A stretch of 64,000 nt of DNA, from contig NC_014614.1 in assembly GCF_000196455.1 (NCBI RefSeq), positions 2,579,501-2,643,500 of the forward strand, read 5' to 3'. Position 1 is the first letter of the stretch. Each line of letters begins with the position of its first letter. The DNA is from Acetoanaerobium sticklandii. Lineage in GTDB: Bacteria; Bacillota; Clostridia; Peptostreptococcales; Filifactoraceae. Shown here in pieces: positions 24,994 through 33,719 of the stretch. The notes below the pieces were generated by a model. That model worked only from the letters and a program-made list of their open reading frames with translations. It ran no database searches and had not been told where the DNA came from. Made by a program: the position numbers and the translations under genes.

Positions 24994-25914
24994 ATGGAAA
25001 ATATTATCGAAACCTATAATCTTACAAAAAAATACAAAGGGTGTGATGTTGTAAATAGTATTAATTTAAATGTTCCAAAAGGTAAAATCTATGGTCTTCT
25101 TGGCAGGAATGGTGCAGGTAAAACCACTGCTATGAAAATGCTGATTCAAATGGTAAAACCCACATCTGGAAGCTTTAGTTTATTTGGCGAGAAAAATGTT
25201 AAAAACAATGCTTCAGTTTATAAAAACATTGGCTCTATTATTGAGACTCCTAGCTTTTATACGAATCTAACTGCTTATGAAAATTTACGCATTTTAAATC
25301 TCCTAAGAGGAGAGAGAAAATCATCTCATATAATGAGAAGTTTGGAAATCGTGGGTCTAGACAAAGAAAAAACTAAGCCCTTTGCTCAGTATTCCTTGGG
25401 TATGAAGCAAAGATTGGGAATAATAGCTGCAGCCATAATGCATGAACCAAAGCTACTTATATTAGATGAGCCAATTAACGGACTTGACCCTATAGGAATT
25501 TTAGAAATTCGTTCATTTTTATCTGAATTAAGTAAAAAAAATGACACTACTATACTAATATCTAGTCATGTGTTAAATGAAATAGAACAAATAGCAGACA
25601 TAATTGGAGTAATGCATGAGGGTAAGCTCATAAAAGAGCTTGAGATGGCTAAGCTTAATAAATGCAAACGCAAATATACTGAATTTGCAGTATCAAATAC
25701 AAAACTAGCCTCAAAATTTTTACAAGAACGATATCACATTAAAAACCTCGATATAGTTGAAAATACTATAATGATAGCTGACTGTACTCATGATACTGGT
25801 GAAATAAATAAGGCTTTTGTAGAAAGCGGCTTACTAGTTACACAGGTTCATTCTTATGAAGAAAGTTTGGAAAATTATTTTTCAAACCTAATAGGAGGTA
25901 AGGGCATTGCTTAA
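24994..25914 (+). CDS. ABC transporter ATPase, BcrA/peptide-antibiotic export type
   Basis: 306 residues with one ABC domain: Walker A GRNGAGKTT, Q-loop IGSIIETPSFYTNLTAYENL, signature YSLGMKQRLGIIAAAI, Walker B LLILDEPINGLDP. The IIETPSFY wording and the 80-residue C-terminal extension are typical of BcrA/lantibiotic-immunity ATPases. With the permease encoded next it should remove bacitracin or related peptide from the membrane. AAAAAGGAG precedes the ATG. A BcrR-like operator upstream is shared with uppP, which supports the bacitracin assignment; the ligand remains inference. Confidence 0.85.
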   Translation: MENIIETYNLTKKYKGCDVVNSINLNVPKGKIYGLLGRNGAGKTTAMKMLIQMVKPTSGSFSLFGEKNVKNNASVYKNIGSIIETPSFYTNLTAYENLRILNLLRGERKSSHIMRSLEIVGLDKEKTKPFAQYSLGMKQRLGIIAAAIMHEPKLLILDEPINGLDPIGILEIRSFLSELSKKNDTTILISSHVLNEIEQIADIIGVMHEGKLIKELEMAKLNKCKRKYTEFAVSNTKLASKFLQERYHIKNLDIVENTIMIADCTHDTGEINKAFVESGLLVTQVHSYEESLENYFSNLIGGKGIA

Positions 25915-26653
25915 TCTAATCTTTTGTGAAATCTTAAAGTTGAAACGGTCAAAAATTGTATTTCTTAGTGTCTTAGGAGTCCTGGCAACTCCATTGCTCA
26001 TGTTTGTAGAATCTCTTCAAACTCATTTTGAGCATCCTGAAAAAATATTTACCTTAGCGGATATCTATGATAGTAGTTTACTGTATGTAATGCTCCTAAC
26101 GAATTTCATCATCTATATTTCAATATCTGCATATCTGTTTAGCCGAGAATACTCTGAACAAACTCTAAAAACAATATTGCCAGTACCTGTTTCTAGATTT
26201 GATTTTATAAGTGCCAAGTTTTTAGTTTTGTTTTTTTGGATTATCTTACTTACACTTGTGACTTGGATGGGGATTTTCATCTTGTCCTTTATATATCATC
26301 TTTTAATTGGTCTTGACGGTTTTGGTATAAATATAGGTATTTTATGGCTTTGTAAGTTTCTATATGGAAATTTTTTGATATTTTTAACTATATCTCCATT
26401 TGCATATTTAGCTCAAAAAACAAAAGCCTTTGTAGCACCAGTAATCTGTGCATCAGTTATAGTAATGGGAAGCGCTGCTATTTCAAATCAGGATTTAGGA
26501 GCCTTGTATCCATGGGTTGCCACTTTTTTTCTTGTAAATGGAAAGCTAAGCAGCACAGGTTATCCCGTTTTGCTTAGCCTATTACTTATCTCTTTACCTT
26601 CTGCTTTTGGTTTTATTATGACATATCATTATTTTGCACAGGAAGATTTATAA
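25907..26653 (+). CDS. ABC transporter permease, BcrB/ABC-2 type
   Basis: 248 residues with six predicted helices, the length of BcrB/LanE-type permeases, and the characteristic FSREYSEQTLKTILPVPVSR segment after helix 2. Translation begins at TTG (25907), supported by AGGAGG ending 8 bases before it; no ATG fits. It overlaps the ATPase gene by 8 bases, indicating translational coupling. Its 3' end overlaps the convergent amidohydrolase gene by 25 bases with no terminator between. Confidence 0.85.
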   Translation: MLNLIFCEILKLKRSKIVFLSVLGVLATPLLMFVESLQTHFEHPEKIFTLADIYDSSLLYVMLLTNFIIYISISAYLFSREYSEQTLKTILPVPVSRFDFISAKFLVLFFWIILLTLVTWMGIFILSFIYHLLIGLDGFGINIGILWLCKFLYGNFLIFLTISPFAYLAQKTKAFVAPVICASVIVMGSAAISNQDLGALYPWVATFFLVNGKLSSTGYPVLLSLLLISLPSAFGFIMTYHYFAQEDL

Positions 26654-28239
26654 ACGGTATTTCCACCTACAATAGTTTCAACTACCTTTATATCTTTAAT
26701 TTCCGTTTTATCTATGGTAAATATATCCCTGTCAAGTATCACCATATCAGCTACAAATCCTGGTTTCAGTCTGCCTTTAAAGTCTTCCTTGCCTTCTAGG
26801 TAAGCACTTTTTATGGTGTATGCATCTATAGCATCACCCACTGACATGCATTCCTCTTTGAAATATCCTTCCCTTGGAGTAAAATCAAAACGCATTCTGT
26901 TAACTGCTACATAGATATTTTCAAATGGATTGCAGTCTTCTACTGGGGCATCAGTGCTTAAACTCACAGGTGCTCCCATCTGATATAAGCTATTAAAAGC
27001 ATAGGAGGTTTTTTCTAGCTCATCTCCTACTCTATCGTTAATTATGGCTATATCAGATAGTAGAAATATAGGCTGATACATCACAGTAAGTCCAAGCTCA
27101 GCTATTTTTTCAAGTTGAGCTTTTGTAGTTATTTGATTGTGTACTATTCCATGTCTTAAGGTGTTCTCTTTGTCATCTATGAGCTTTTCATACACATCTA
27201 TGACGCTTTGAATTGCTTTGTCTCCTATAGCATGAATAAGTACTCTGATGTTGTTTTCATGAGCTAGCTTGCAAAGTTCATAAAGCTTATCATCGTCAAG
27301 TGCATCTACACCAGTTTCATCTGGAGCATCATTATATCCCGTGCTCATAAGAGCTGTTCGTGCTCCTAGCGAGCCATCTTTAAAAAGCTTAAGTGCTCCT
27401 TTAGAATACATTTTTTCATCATAAACTCCATATAAATGCTCACTTCTTAAGTAAGCTTTAAAATCCTCTATATCTTGAAAGTTAAATTGATGAGAATATC
27501 TAAGTTTTAGCTTATTCTCCTTAACTATATTATCAATCGCATTAAATACTTTCTCAAAATCCTTTGACATTACATCGCATGACTGTACTGAAGTAAGACC
27601 AACGCTTACTGCATAATCCATTGCCCTTATGAAATCTCTTGAAATATCCTCAGCAGATTTAGAAGGAATTACAGACTGAATTAATTTAACTGCCCCTTCA
27701 TTAAAAATTCCGTTTGGCTTACCATCAGCTCCTAGCTGAATTTCTCCACCCTCTATTTTTGTAGTTTCATCTATATTTAAAATTTCTAAAGCCTTTGTGT
27801 TTCCTACACTAACATGAATGCAAACTCTATCAAAAACTATGGGAATATCAGTAGATATTCTATCTAAATCATGCCTATTTATAAACCTTCTTTCCCCGTC
27901 TTGAAAAGAGTTCTGATTCCAGCCCTTGCCAATAAGCACTTTTGTATCTGGATGCTCAGCTAAAAATTTTTTCCCAAGTCCAACTACTTCATCAATGGAT
28001 TTTGCTGATGTAAGATTACAGGTATTCATATAATCTCCCATCATGGTAAGATGAAGATGGCTATCGTTAAGCCCAGGTAGCATAGTCTTTCCAAGTAAGT
28101 CAACCACCTCATCTACTTCATGCTTCATAAGCTCTTCATTTGTACCAAGTGCTACTATTATTCCATCAGAAATGAGCATTGATTCTTCAAAATGCTCTTT
28201 ATCTACATAAATCTTCCCATTAATATATAGTTTCTTCAT
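26629..28239 (-). CDS. YtcJ-like metal-dependent amidohydrolase
   Basis: 536 residues of the amidohydrolase superfamily, YtcJ/exoenzyme-regulatory subgroup. Metal-binding motif GLNDSHLHLTMMGD near residue 60, later IHAIGDKAIQSVIDVYEKL, and the Asp of LSTDAPVEDCNPF. The beta-sandwich ends are present at both termini, with KPGFVADMVILDRD near the end. Substrates of this subgroup are largely unknown N-acyl or amide compounds. It follows the chromate transporter gene by 23 bases, so they are likely co-transcribed, a pairing with no obvious logic. Confidence 0.85.
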   Translation of the reverse strand: MKKLYINGKIYVDKEHFEESMLISDGIIVALGTNEELMKHEVDEVVDLLGKTMLPGLNDSHLHLTMMGDYMNTCNLTSAKSIDEVVGLGKKFLAEHPDTKVLIGKGWNQNSFQDGERRFINRHDLDRISTDIPIVFDRVCIHVSVGNTKALEILNIDETTKIEGGEIQLGADGKPNGIFNEGAVKLIQSVIPSKSAEDISRDFIRAMDYAVSVGLTSVQSCDVMSKDFEKVFNAIDNIVKENKLKLRYSHQFNFQDIEDFKAYLRSEHLYGVYDEKMYSKGALKLFKDGSLGARTALMSTGYNDAPDETGVDALDDDKLYELCKLAHENNIRVLIHAIGDKAIQSVIDVYEKLIDDKENTLRHGIVHNQITTKAQLEKIAELGLTVMYQPIFLLSDIAIINDRVGDELEKTSYAFNSLYQMGAPVSLSTDAPVEDCNPFENIYVAVNRMRFDFTPREGYFKEECMSVGDAIDAYTIKSAYLEGKEDFKGRLKPGFVADMVILDRDIFTIDKTEIKDIKVVETIVGGNTVYKSSCAK

Positions 28240-28262
28240 GAGTAGAGCTCTCCCTTTAAATC

Positions 28263-29465
28263 TTAAATTAAAAATCCTGCCAAAAGAGTAAATACTACTA
28301 TAAATGGAGCAGGAACTTTTTTGGTAAATAATAATAAAGCAGTTATAAGCATAATTATAACATTATCAAAAGCAAATCCGCTCTTTTGCATTAAAATAAC
28401 TGCAGCTACTGAAATTAAACCTCCTGCAACTGCTGTTATTCCTTTTAGAGACATTTTTATTCCTTTTATCTGCTTTAGATTCTCCCATATAGGATAGATG
28501 AAATATATAAGAAGCAGTCCAGGAAGAAATATACCTACACCTCCTGCCGCTGCTCCTAAAATTTGATAAAGAGTGCTTTGCCCTCTAGCTGCCATACCTC
28601 CTGCATAAGCACTAAAGCTAAACATCGGCCCCGGAAGTCCTTGAACTAGTCCAAACCCCGTTAAAAACTCTTGGTTAGTCATATACTGATTTACTTCAAC
28701 TAGCTCACTATACATTAGAGGAACTACCACTTGGCCACCTCCAATAACTAGGTATCCATATCTGTAAAAGCTCTCAAATAAATGAACTAGCTTACTGTCC
28801 GTAGTAAGAGTAAGAACTATTCCTCCTACTGCAAAAATTGCAAATGCTATCAGATATTTCCACGGCGGAGCAAGCTTCACATGGTTCCAAAGATTTTTTT
28901 CATTTGAAGTAACAATACTAACCCCACCTCCTATAAGAAGCACTAGAGGATAGATCCATGGAGCTCTTATAAAATAAGTCGTAATCGCCCCAAACAAAAG
29001 AAGCATCAGTGTAATTTTATCCTTTACTACCTTACGACCTATGCGATAAGCCGCAACTATAATAAATCCTACCGCCATCGGCCCTATATATCTAAGTCCG
29101 TCCTGAGATAGATGAAATGTACCAAGTAATTGACTCAAAAAAGAAAGAATAGTCATAATAACTAGCACAGGCAGTGACCACACCAGCATAGTAAGAAATG
29201 CTAGTTTTGGTCCTCCAACTTTGTGCCCTATGGCTACAAGAGTCTGAGTGCTACTAGGTCCTGGAAGAATTCCAGTAAGAGCTATAAGTTCAACTAGCTC
29301 TTCCTCAGTTAAATATTTCTTCTTAATCACCATCTGGTCTGTAAAGACTCCATAATGAGCTTCCGGTCCACCATATGCTCCTAGCGAGCAAATGAAAACA
29401 TCCTTTAAAAAACTGCTCCACTTTACATTTTTATGTGAATTAACATTTTCGTGAAGTTTCTTCAT
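28263..29465 (-). CDS. chrA: chromate transporter (ChrA, long type)
   Basis: 400 residues with about ten to eleven helices. Both homologous halves of long ChrA are present: SLGAYGGPEAHYGVFTDQMV and LTGILPGPSSTQTLVAIG in the first, YLVIGGGQVVVPLMYSELVE and GFGLVQGLPGPMFSFSAYAG in the second. It should export chromate or a related oxyanion in exchange for protons. Many bacteria carry it without chromate exposure, so the natural ion could differ. A 14-bp palindrome lies in its promoter region. Confidence 0.92.
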   Translation of the reverse strand: MKKLHENVNSHKNVKWSSFLKDVFICSLGAYGGPEAHYGVFTDQMVIKKKYLTEEELVELIALTGILPGPSSTQTLVAIGHKVGGPKLAFLTMLVWSLPVLVIMTILSFLSQLLGTFHLSQDGLRYIGPMAVGFIIVAAYRIGRKVVKDKITLMLLLFGAITTYFIRAPWIYPLVLLIGGGVSIVTSNEKNLWNHVKLAPPWKYLIAFAIFAVGGIVLTLTTDSKLVHLFESFYRYGYLVIGGGQVVVPLMYSELVEVNQYMTNQEFLTGFGLVQGLPGPMFSFSAYAGGMAARGQSTLYQILGAAAGGVGIFLPGLLLIYFIYPIWENLKQIKGIKMSLKGITAVAGGLISVAAVILMQKSGFAFDNVIIMLITALLLFTKKVPAPFIVVFTLLAGFLI

Positions 29466-29496
29466 AACATCACCATCCTTAAAAATTTATATTGTT

Positions 29497-29510
29497 ATTC
29501 GATATCGAAT
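29497..29510 (-). promoter_or_regulatory. palindrome in the chrA promoter region
   Basis: ATTCGATATCGAAT is a perfect 14-bp palindrome 31 bases before the chrA start. It may be an operator for an unlinked regulator. A related word, ATATCGAAT, occurs in the palindrome at 46192-46222. Confidence 0.35.
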
Positions 29511-29618
29511 TTCGTAATTATGATTTAATTATACAATATCAAATAAAAAACCGCAACAAAGTATATGTCACTATATTTTGGGTATATTAAATTTACATAA
29601 AATTTTAGGAGGAAATAA

Positions 29619-30452
29619 ATGACAAAAGCTGATCTATATTTTAAAGATTTGTGTACTAGGATAATTAATGAAGGAACTTCAACTGATGGTGAAAAAGTAA
29701 GACCAGTATATAAAGATAACACTCCTTCTCATACCTTGTTCGTTACTCAAGTGTTTGAGGAATATGATATAAGTAAAGGAGAATTTCCATTAATAACTTA
29801 TAGGCCTATCTCGTGGAAATCAGCTGTAAAAGAAATCTTATGGATATATCAAGATCAAACGAGCTCACTTAATGTACTGAAGGAAAAATATGATATTCAC
29901 TGGTGGGATGAATGGAATATAGGCGATGGGACGATAGGGCAGAGATATGGAGCTACTGTAAAAAAATATGATTTAGTAAATAAATTACTAAAATCTTTAA
30001 AAGAAATTCCTTATGGCAGAAGGCATATTATCAACCTATATCAATATGAGGATTTTCTTGAAACCGATGGGCTTTATCCTTGCGCCATGGAAACACATTG
30101 GTCAGTTAGAGGAGATTTCCTTGATGTTACACTTATACAGCGTTCTAGTGATGTAGCTGTTGCAAACTGCATTAATAAAATTCAGTATACAGCTTTACTG
30201 ATGATGGTTGCAAGACATGTAGGTTTATCTCCTGGCAAATTATGCCACTATGTACACAACGCACACATCTATGATAGACATATAGATGATGTAATTTCCC
30301 TACTAAAAAGAGATGTGGGCAAAGAAATAAGTCACCCAAGTTTAATCCTCAATTCTCAAAAAACAGATTTTTATAATTTTACAATTAATGATTTTGATTT
30401 AATAGACTATAACCCTATTAAACCCAATCCGAAATTTGAGTTAGCAATCTAA
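29619..30452 (+). CDS. thyA: thymidylate synthase
   Basis: 277 residues of the ThyA family. Catalytic Cys in YPCAMETHWSV, and LIQRSSDVAVANCINKIQY with the substrate-binding RSSD; other landmarks are RPISWKSAVKEILWIYQDQ, WNIGDGTIGQRYGATV and HYVHNAHIYDRH. It methylates dUMP to dTMP with methylene-tetrahydrofolate. The MET-HWSV stretch diverges from the usual PCHYQFQ, as in the Bacillus ThyA-like branch. AGGAGG precedes the ATG by 6 bases. Dihydrofolate reductase, which recycles the folate, is encoded 14 bases downstream. Confidence 0.95.
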   Translation: MTKADLYFKDLCTRIINEGTSTDGEKVRPVYKDNTPSHTLFVTQVFEEYDISKGEFPLITYRPISWKSAVKEILWIYQDQTSSLNVLKEKYDIHWWDEWNIGDGTIGQRYGATVKKYDLVNKLLKSLKEIPYGRRHIINLYQYEDFLETDGLYPCAMETHWSVRGDFLDVTLIQRSSDVAVANCINKIQYTALLMMVARHVGLSPGKLCHYVHNAHIYDRHIDDVISLLKRDVGKEISHPSLILNSQKTDFYNFTINDFDLIDYNPIKPNPKFELAI

Positions 30453-30466
30453 AGGAGACTATTTTT

Positions 30467-30967
30467 ATGAACAACATTATAATAATCGCTGCCATGAGAG
30501 ACTATGACAGCGCAATAGGGTATCAAGGGAATTTACTTTATGATATTAAAGAAGATTTAAATTATTTTAAAGAAATCACATATAACAATATAGTTATTTT
30601 CGGTTCTTCCACTTATATTAAGCTTCCTCATAAACCTTTAATAGGAAGAGATAATTTTGTATTAAGCAGAAAAGACATTGACTATGGAGTCCCTAAATTA
30701 AAAAACATAGAAGAAGTCTTAGCTCTTGCAAAAAATAACCCTGACAAAAAAGTTTTTATCTGTGGAGGCGAATCTGTGTACAAAAGCTTTTTGGATTATT
30801 CTCATGAAATATATCTTACAATAATCAAAACAAATGACACAAAAATAGCAGATACTCACTTCCCAGAAATCGACCCTCAAAACTGGAAAATGATATCTGT
30901 ACGAGCAGATGAAGAAAATATCAATCACAAATACCCACATTATTTCTGTAAATATAGAAAAAAGTAG
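30467..30967 (+). CDS. folA: dihydrofolate reductase
   Basis: 166 residues with the family pattern: IIIIAAMRDYDSAIGYQGNL, then DLNYFKEITYNNIVIFGSST, KVFICGGESVYKSFLDYS and a C-terminal HFPEIDPQNWK. It regenerates tetrahydrofolate with NADPH after ThyA oxidises it. The usual proline-tryptophan after the first glycine loop is replaced by tyrosine-aspartate (GNLLYDIKED), a divergent feature. It ends one base short of the convergent AAA ATPase gene, with no terminator visible between. Confidence 0.93.
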   Translation: MNNIIIIAAMRDYDSAIGYQGNLLYDIKEDLNYFKEITYNNIVIFGSSTYIKLPHKPLIGRDNFVLSRKDIDYGVPKLKNIEEVLALAKNNPDKKVFICGGESVYKSFLDYSHEIYLTIIKTNDTKIADTHFPEIDPQNWKMISVRADEENINHKYPHYFCKYRKK

Positions 30968-30968
30968 A

Positions 30969-31820
30969 CTAAAACTCAGAATCATGGCTTTTGAAAAAAT
31001 CATAATAGGTTCTAACATTTTCAAGACTAGTCCAAGGCTTTACACTTACAGGACTTTCATCTAGGTCATAAATTTTTGCACCTTTAATGGCTAGCAAGAA
31101 CGGAGAGTGCGTAGAAATAATAAATTGACACCCAAAAAATCTAGCTGAGTCTTCAATAAAGCTCATTAGCTCAATTTGTCTTTTAGGTGAAAGGCTGTTT
31201 TCTGGCTCGTCTAAAATATACAGGCCATTTTCAGTTATTTTTTCTATGAAATATCTATAAGCGCTCTCTCCGTTTGAGTATAGCCGTACATTTGACATAA
31301 GATTTTTTCTTATAAATTTAGACATCGTTTTACTTCTTGCACTATTAACTTTTTTGAGTTCTTCATAATCTTCTAGGGATTTCATCTTAAAATCAGAATA
31401 TTTTGCATCGAGATAATCTCCAAAAAGATTTTCTCGTTTATTGTCTATTCCCTCATTTAGATTTCTAAGATTGAGAATATAGTCAAAAACATCATCACTG
31501 GTTATGATTCTTTTTATTTCTGCTACTTTTACTTCATCCATATCACACATATCCACATAATCTTTAAAAAAATTGCTTTTATTAAAAATCGTATCCCTTG
31601 ATGCTTCTATTTTCTCTGCGATTACATTTAGAGCTGTAGATTTTCCTGAGCCATTACCTCCATATAAGATAGTAACTGGCTCAAAATCAATTTCAGTAAA
31701 ATCATTTTTCGATAGTATTTTAAAGGGATAAAAGGTGTCAAAACAAGTTCTTTTTTCATCTAAAATAAAGTTGTACTCTCTGTCTTCACTTGGAAAACTA
31801 AAATTTCTTAAGTATATCAT
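30969..31820 (-). CDS. AAA family ATPase with ABC/RecF-like fold
   Basis: 283 residues. Walker A GGNGSGKST near residue 55, Walker B YILDEPENSLSPKRQIELMS with preceding FIEKITENG, and a final ISTHSPFLLAIKGAKIYDLDE. This is the single-chain predicted ATPase of the AAA_15/AAA_21 group, related to SMC/RecF heads but with a short middle helix region. Stand-alone members lack a known function; some act with nucleases in defence, but no nuclease gene is adjacent. It follows the class I amidotransferase gene by 7 bases. Confidence 0.8.
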   Translation of the reverse strand: MIYLRNFSFPSEDREYNFILDEKRTCFDTFYPFKILSKNDFTEIDFEPVTILYGGNGSGKSTALNVIAEKIEASRDTIFNKSNFFKDYVDMCDMDEVKVAEIKRIITSDDVFDYILNLRNLNEGIDNKRENLFGDYLDAKYSDFKMKSLEDYEELKKVNSARSKTMSKFIRKNLMSNVRLYSNGESAYRYFIEKITENGLYILDEPENSLSPKRQIELMSFIEDSARFFGCQFIISTHSPFLLAIKGAKIYDLDESPVSVKPWTSLENVRTYYDFFKSHDSEF

Positions 31821-31827
31821 AGCTAAT

Positions 31828-32553
31828 TTACTTCCTTGTCGCTCCTATAAATACATTAAATAACGCCTGCATTTTCTCATCCTTGTGAGATAAGATTTCT
31901 GGATGAAACTGCACCCCTACGCACCACTGCTCCGAGTTTCTTTCTATAGCTTCTACTATTCCATCTTTAGATTCTGCTGTTATTCTGAAGCCCTCTGCTA
32001 AACCTTTTACTGACTGATGATGGAATGAGTTTACAACTGCATGGTTTCCAAGCACACTTTCAAGAACACTGTTTGGCTCTATTTTTATAGTGTGAGTAGC
32101 TACATCTGGATTATGTACTTGCATATGCTTTATATGAAAAGTTTTGCAGTATGAGTTATCTTGATATAGAGTCCCTCCATGATATGTATTTAAAATCTGC
32201 ATTCCTCTACATATAGCTAGTATAGGCTTATCAAGCTCAGTAGTATACTTAATAAGCTCATAATCTAGAAAATCTCTCTTTGGAAGAATCTCCGTAACTT
32301 TTACATCAGGCTCTTCTCCATAGATAAGAGGATTTACATCATGCCCTCCTGTTAAGATTAAGCCATCAATCAGCTTTGCATATTCGTTTACTTTTTCGCT
32401 CGAGTCTATAATTGGAAGAACTATAGGAACAGCTCCTGCCCTTAGCACTGCCTGAACATAATCATCCATAACGTATGATTTTTCATAGCCTTCAAACATA
32501 TCATTATTATCCTTCATCATAGTCCCTGATATTCCTATAATAGGGAGTTTCAT
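31828..32553 (-). CDS. puuD: class I glutamine amidotransferase, gamma-Glu-GABA hydrolase type
   Basis: 241 residues starting at the ATG at 32553, which has AAAGGGG at 7 bases. Catalytic triad: Cys in LAICRGMQILN, His and Glu in VQFHPEIL, and an oxyanion region LTGGHDVNPLIYGEEPD. This matches PuuD-like gamma-glutamyl-gamma-aminobutyrate hydrolases and related Peptidase C26 proteins, which free gamma-linked glutamate. Gene symbol is by family; no putrescine genes are near, so the substrate is open. Co-transcribed with the AAA ATPase downstream. Confidence 0.82.
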   Translation of the reverse strand: MKLPIIGISGTMMKDNNDMFEGYEKSYVMDDYVQAVLRAGAVPIVLPIIDSSEKVNEYAKLIDGLILTGGHDVNPLIYGEEPDVKVTEILPKRDFLDYELIKYTTELDKPILAICRGMQILNTYHGGTLYQDNSYCKTFHIKHMQVHNPDVATHTIKIEPNSVLESVLGNHAVVNSFHHQSVKGLAEGFRITAESKDGIVEAIERNSEQWCVGVQFHPEILSHKDEKMQALFNVFIGATRK

Positions 32554-32646
32554 AATCATACCCCTTTCTAAAGTCATAGTTAACTTAAGTCTATTATATC
32601 AAAATATTCTGAATTTCGGAAAACCTTTTCCTAAATATTCTTGAAA

Positions 32647-33501
32647 TTATAATGGCTGATACATCTCATATTGAGTTATATCATCCTGAGTAAATCCATA
32701 TTTTCTTATGAAGCCTTCCAGATTTGCATTATTTGGTAGACTTATATTAAATTGAGTAAGGTTCAAATCATATAAAGCTTTATCCAGCACAGAAGTTGCA
32801 AGTCCACAATTTCTATATTCTGGTTTTATATAAATAAAAAATATTTTTCCCTTATTATGAATACTTGCTGCTCCTAGTAGCTTATTTTCTTCATATATTC
32901 CATAATGAACTACATCATTTATCTGCTTTATATAATCAAAACCATTCTGCCAATTTATATGGATATCCCTAATATGTGCTTCAAGAGCTAAAATTTCATC
33001 ATATCCTACTCTCTTAATAAGCTTTTTTGACATATCTTTAGCTTCTGATTTTATTTCATTCACAATACAGCTAAAATATTTCAAAAAATATAGCTTCTGA
33101 TATCCTATCGAAGTATAAAAATTTACTGCTCTTTCGTTTCCATTTATAACCTCAAGGAATAGTTGCTTACAATTTTCTTTCTTAGCTTTGTCTTTATGTA
33201 ATTTAAATAATTCTTTGCTTATCCCCTTGCCTCTATATTCTGGATCTATACACATGGTTCCGCATCTCATAGTTTTAAGGCCTTCGTAGTCTTTAATTCC
33301 ACCTAAGATTAAGCCTACAGGTTTTTGAGCATCAAAAGCTATATAGGATTCTTCTTTTTTATTACCTTCAGGTCCGAAAAACCTTTCAAAAAATCCTTCC
33401 TTTGTAGTTTGCAGAGGTATCATATAGTCAGAAAACCCTATCTGAAATGCCTTATATATACTCTCATCATCTACATCCTTGCAATTAAAATATTGGATCA
33501 T
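32647..33501 (-). CDS. double GNAT acetyltransferase
   Basis: 284 residues formed by two GNAT domains. The N-terminal one (1-150) has CIDPEYRGKGISKELFKLHK and GNERAVNFYTSIGYQ; the C-terminal one (about 185-284) has IKPEYRNCGLATSVLDKALY and a FIRKYGF ending. Both keep the acetyl-CoA loop, with the second weaker (RNCGLA). Such fusions often modify antibiotics or peptides but the substrate is unknown. It is separated by 94 bases from the amidotransferase gene on the same strand. Confidence 0.82.
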   Translation of the reverse strand: MIQYFNCKDVDDESIYKAFQIGFSDYMIPLQTTKEGFFERFFGPEGNKKEESYIAFDAQKPVGLILGGIKDYEGLKTMRCGTMCIDPEYRGKGISKELFKLHKDKAKKENCKQLFLEVINGNERAVNFYTSIGYQKLYFLKYFSCIVNEIKSEAKDMSKKLIKRVGYDEILALEAHIRDIHINWQNGFDYIKQINDVVHYGIYEENKLLGAASIHNKGKIFFIYIKPEYRNCGLATSVLDKALYDLNLTQFNISLPNNANLEGFIRKYGFTQDDITQYEMYQPL

Positions 33502-33584
33502 TTTCCTCCCCCATTTCTAAATCTTATTAATTAAATTATATATATAAAATCATACAATAGTCTATCTTATTATTCAATTTCCTT

Positions 33585-33605
33585 GATGACACTATTAGTG
33601 TCATC
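33585..33605 (+). promoter_or_regulatory. second BcrR-type palindrome, upstream of uppP
   Basis: GATGACACT-ATT-AGTGTCATC is a perfect 21-bp palindrome containing GACA-N7-TGTC, 114 bases before the uppP start. The core TGACACT-N3-AGTGTCA equals that at 24867-24891, and TTCTTG-N16-TTTCTTG-like sequence follows at nearly the same distance in both. Confidence 0.65.
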
Positions 33606-33719
33606 CCATATTCTTGCGATTGTTACCATATGTTTCTTGTTTTTTTCTCATATTTTCTTCATACTAAATTTGTTGCTTGATTCAAGTTAAAAATTTTATT
33701 TACGAGGAGGATATAATTA

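Noticed and set aside
30969..31820. AAA ATPase as half of a two-gene OLD/TOPRIM defence system
   Set aside because: No TOPRIM or nuclease gene is adjacent; neighbours are folA and a glutamine amidotransferase.
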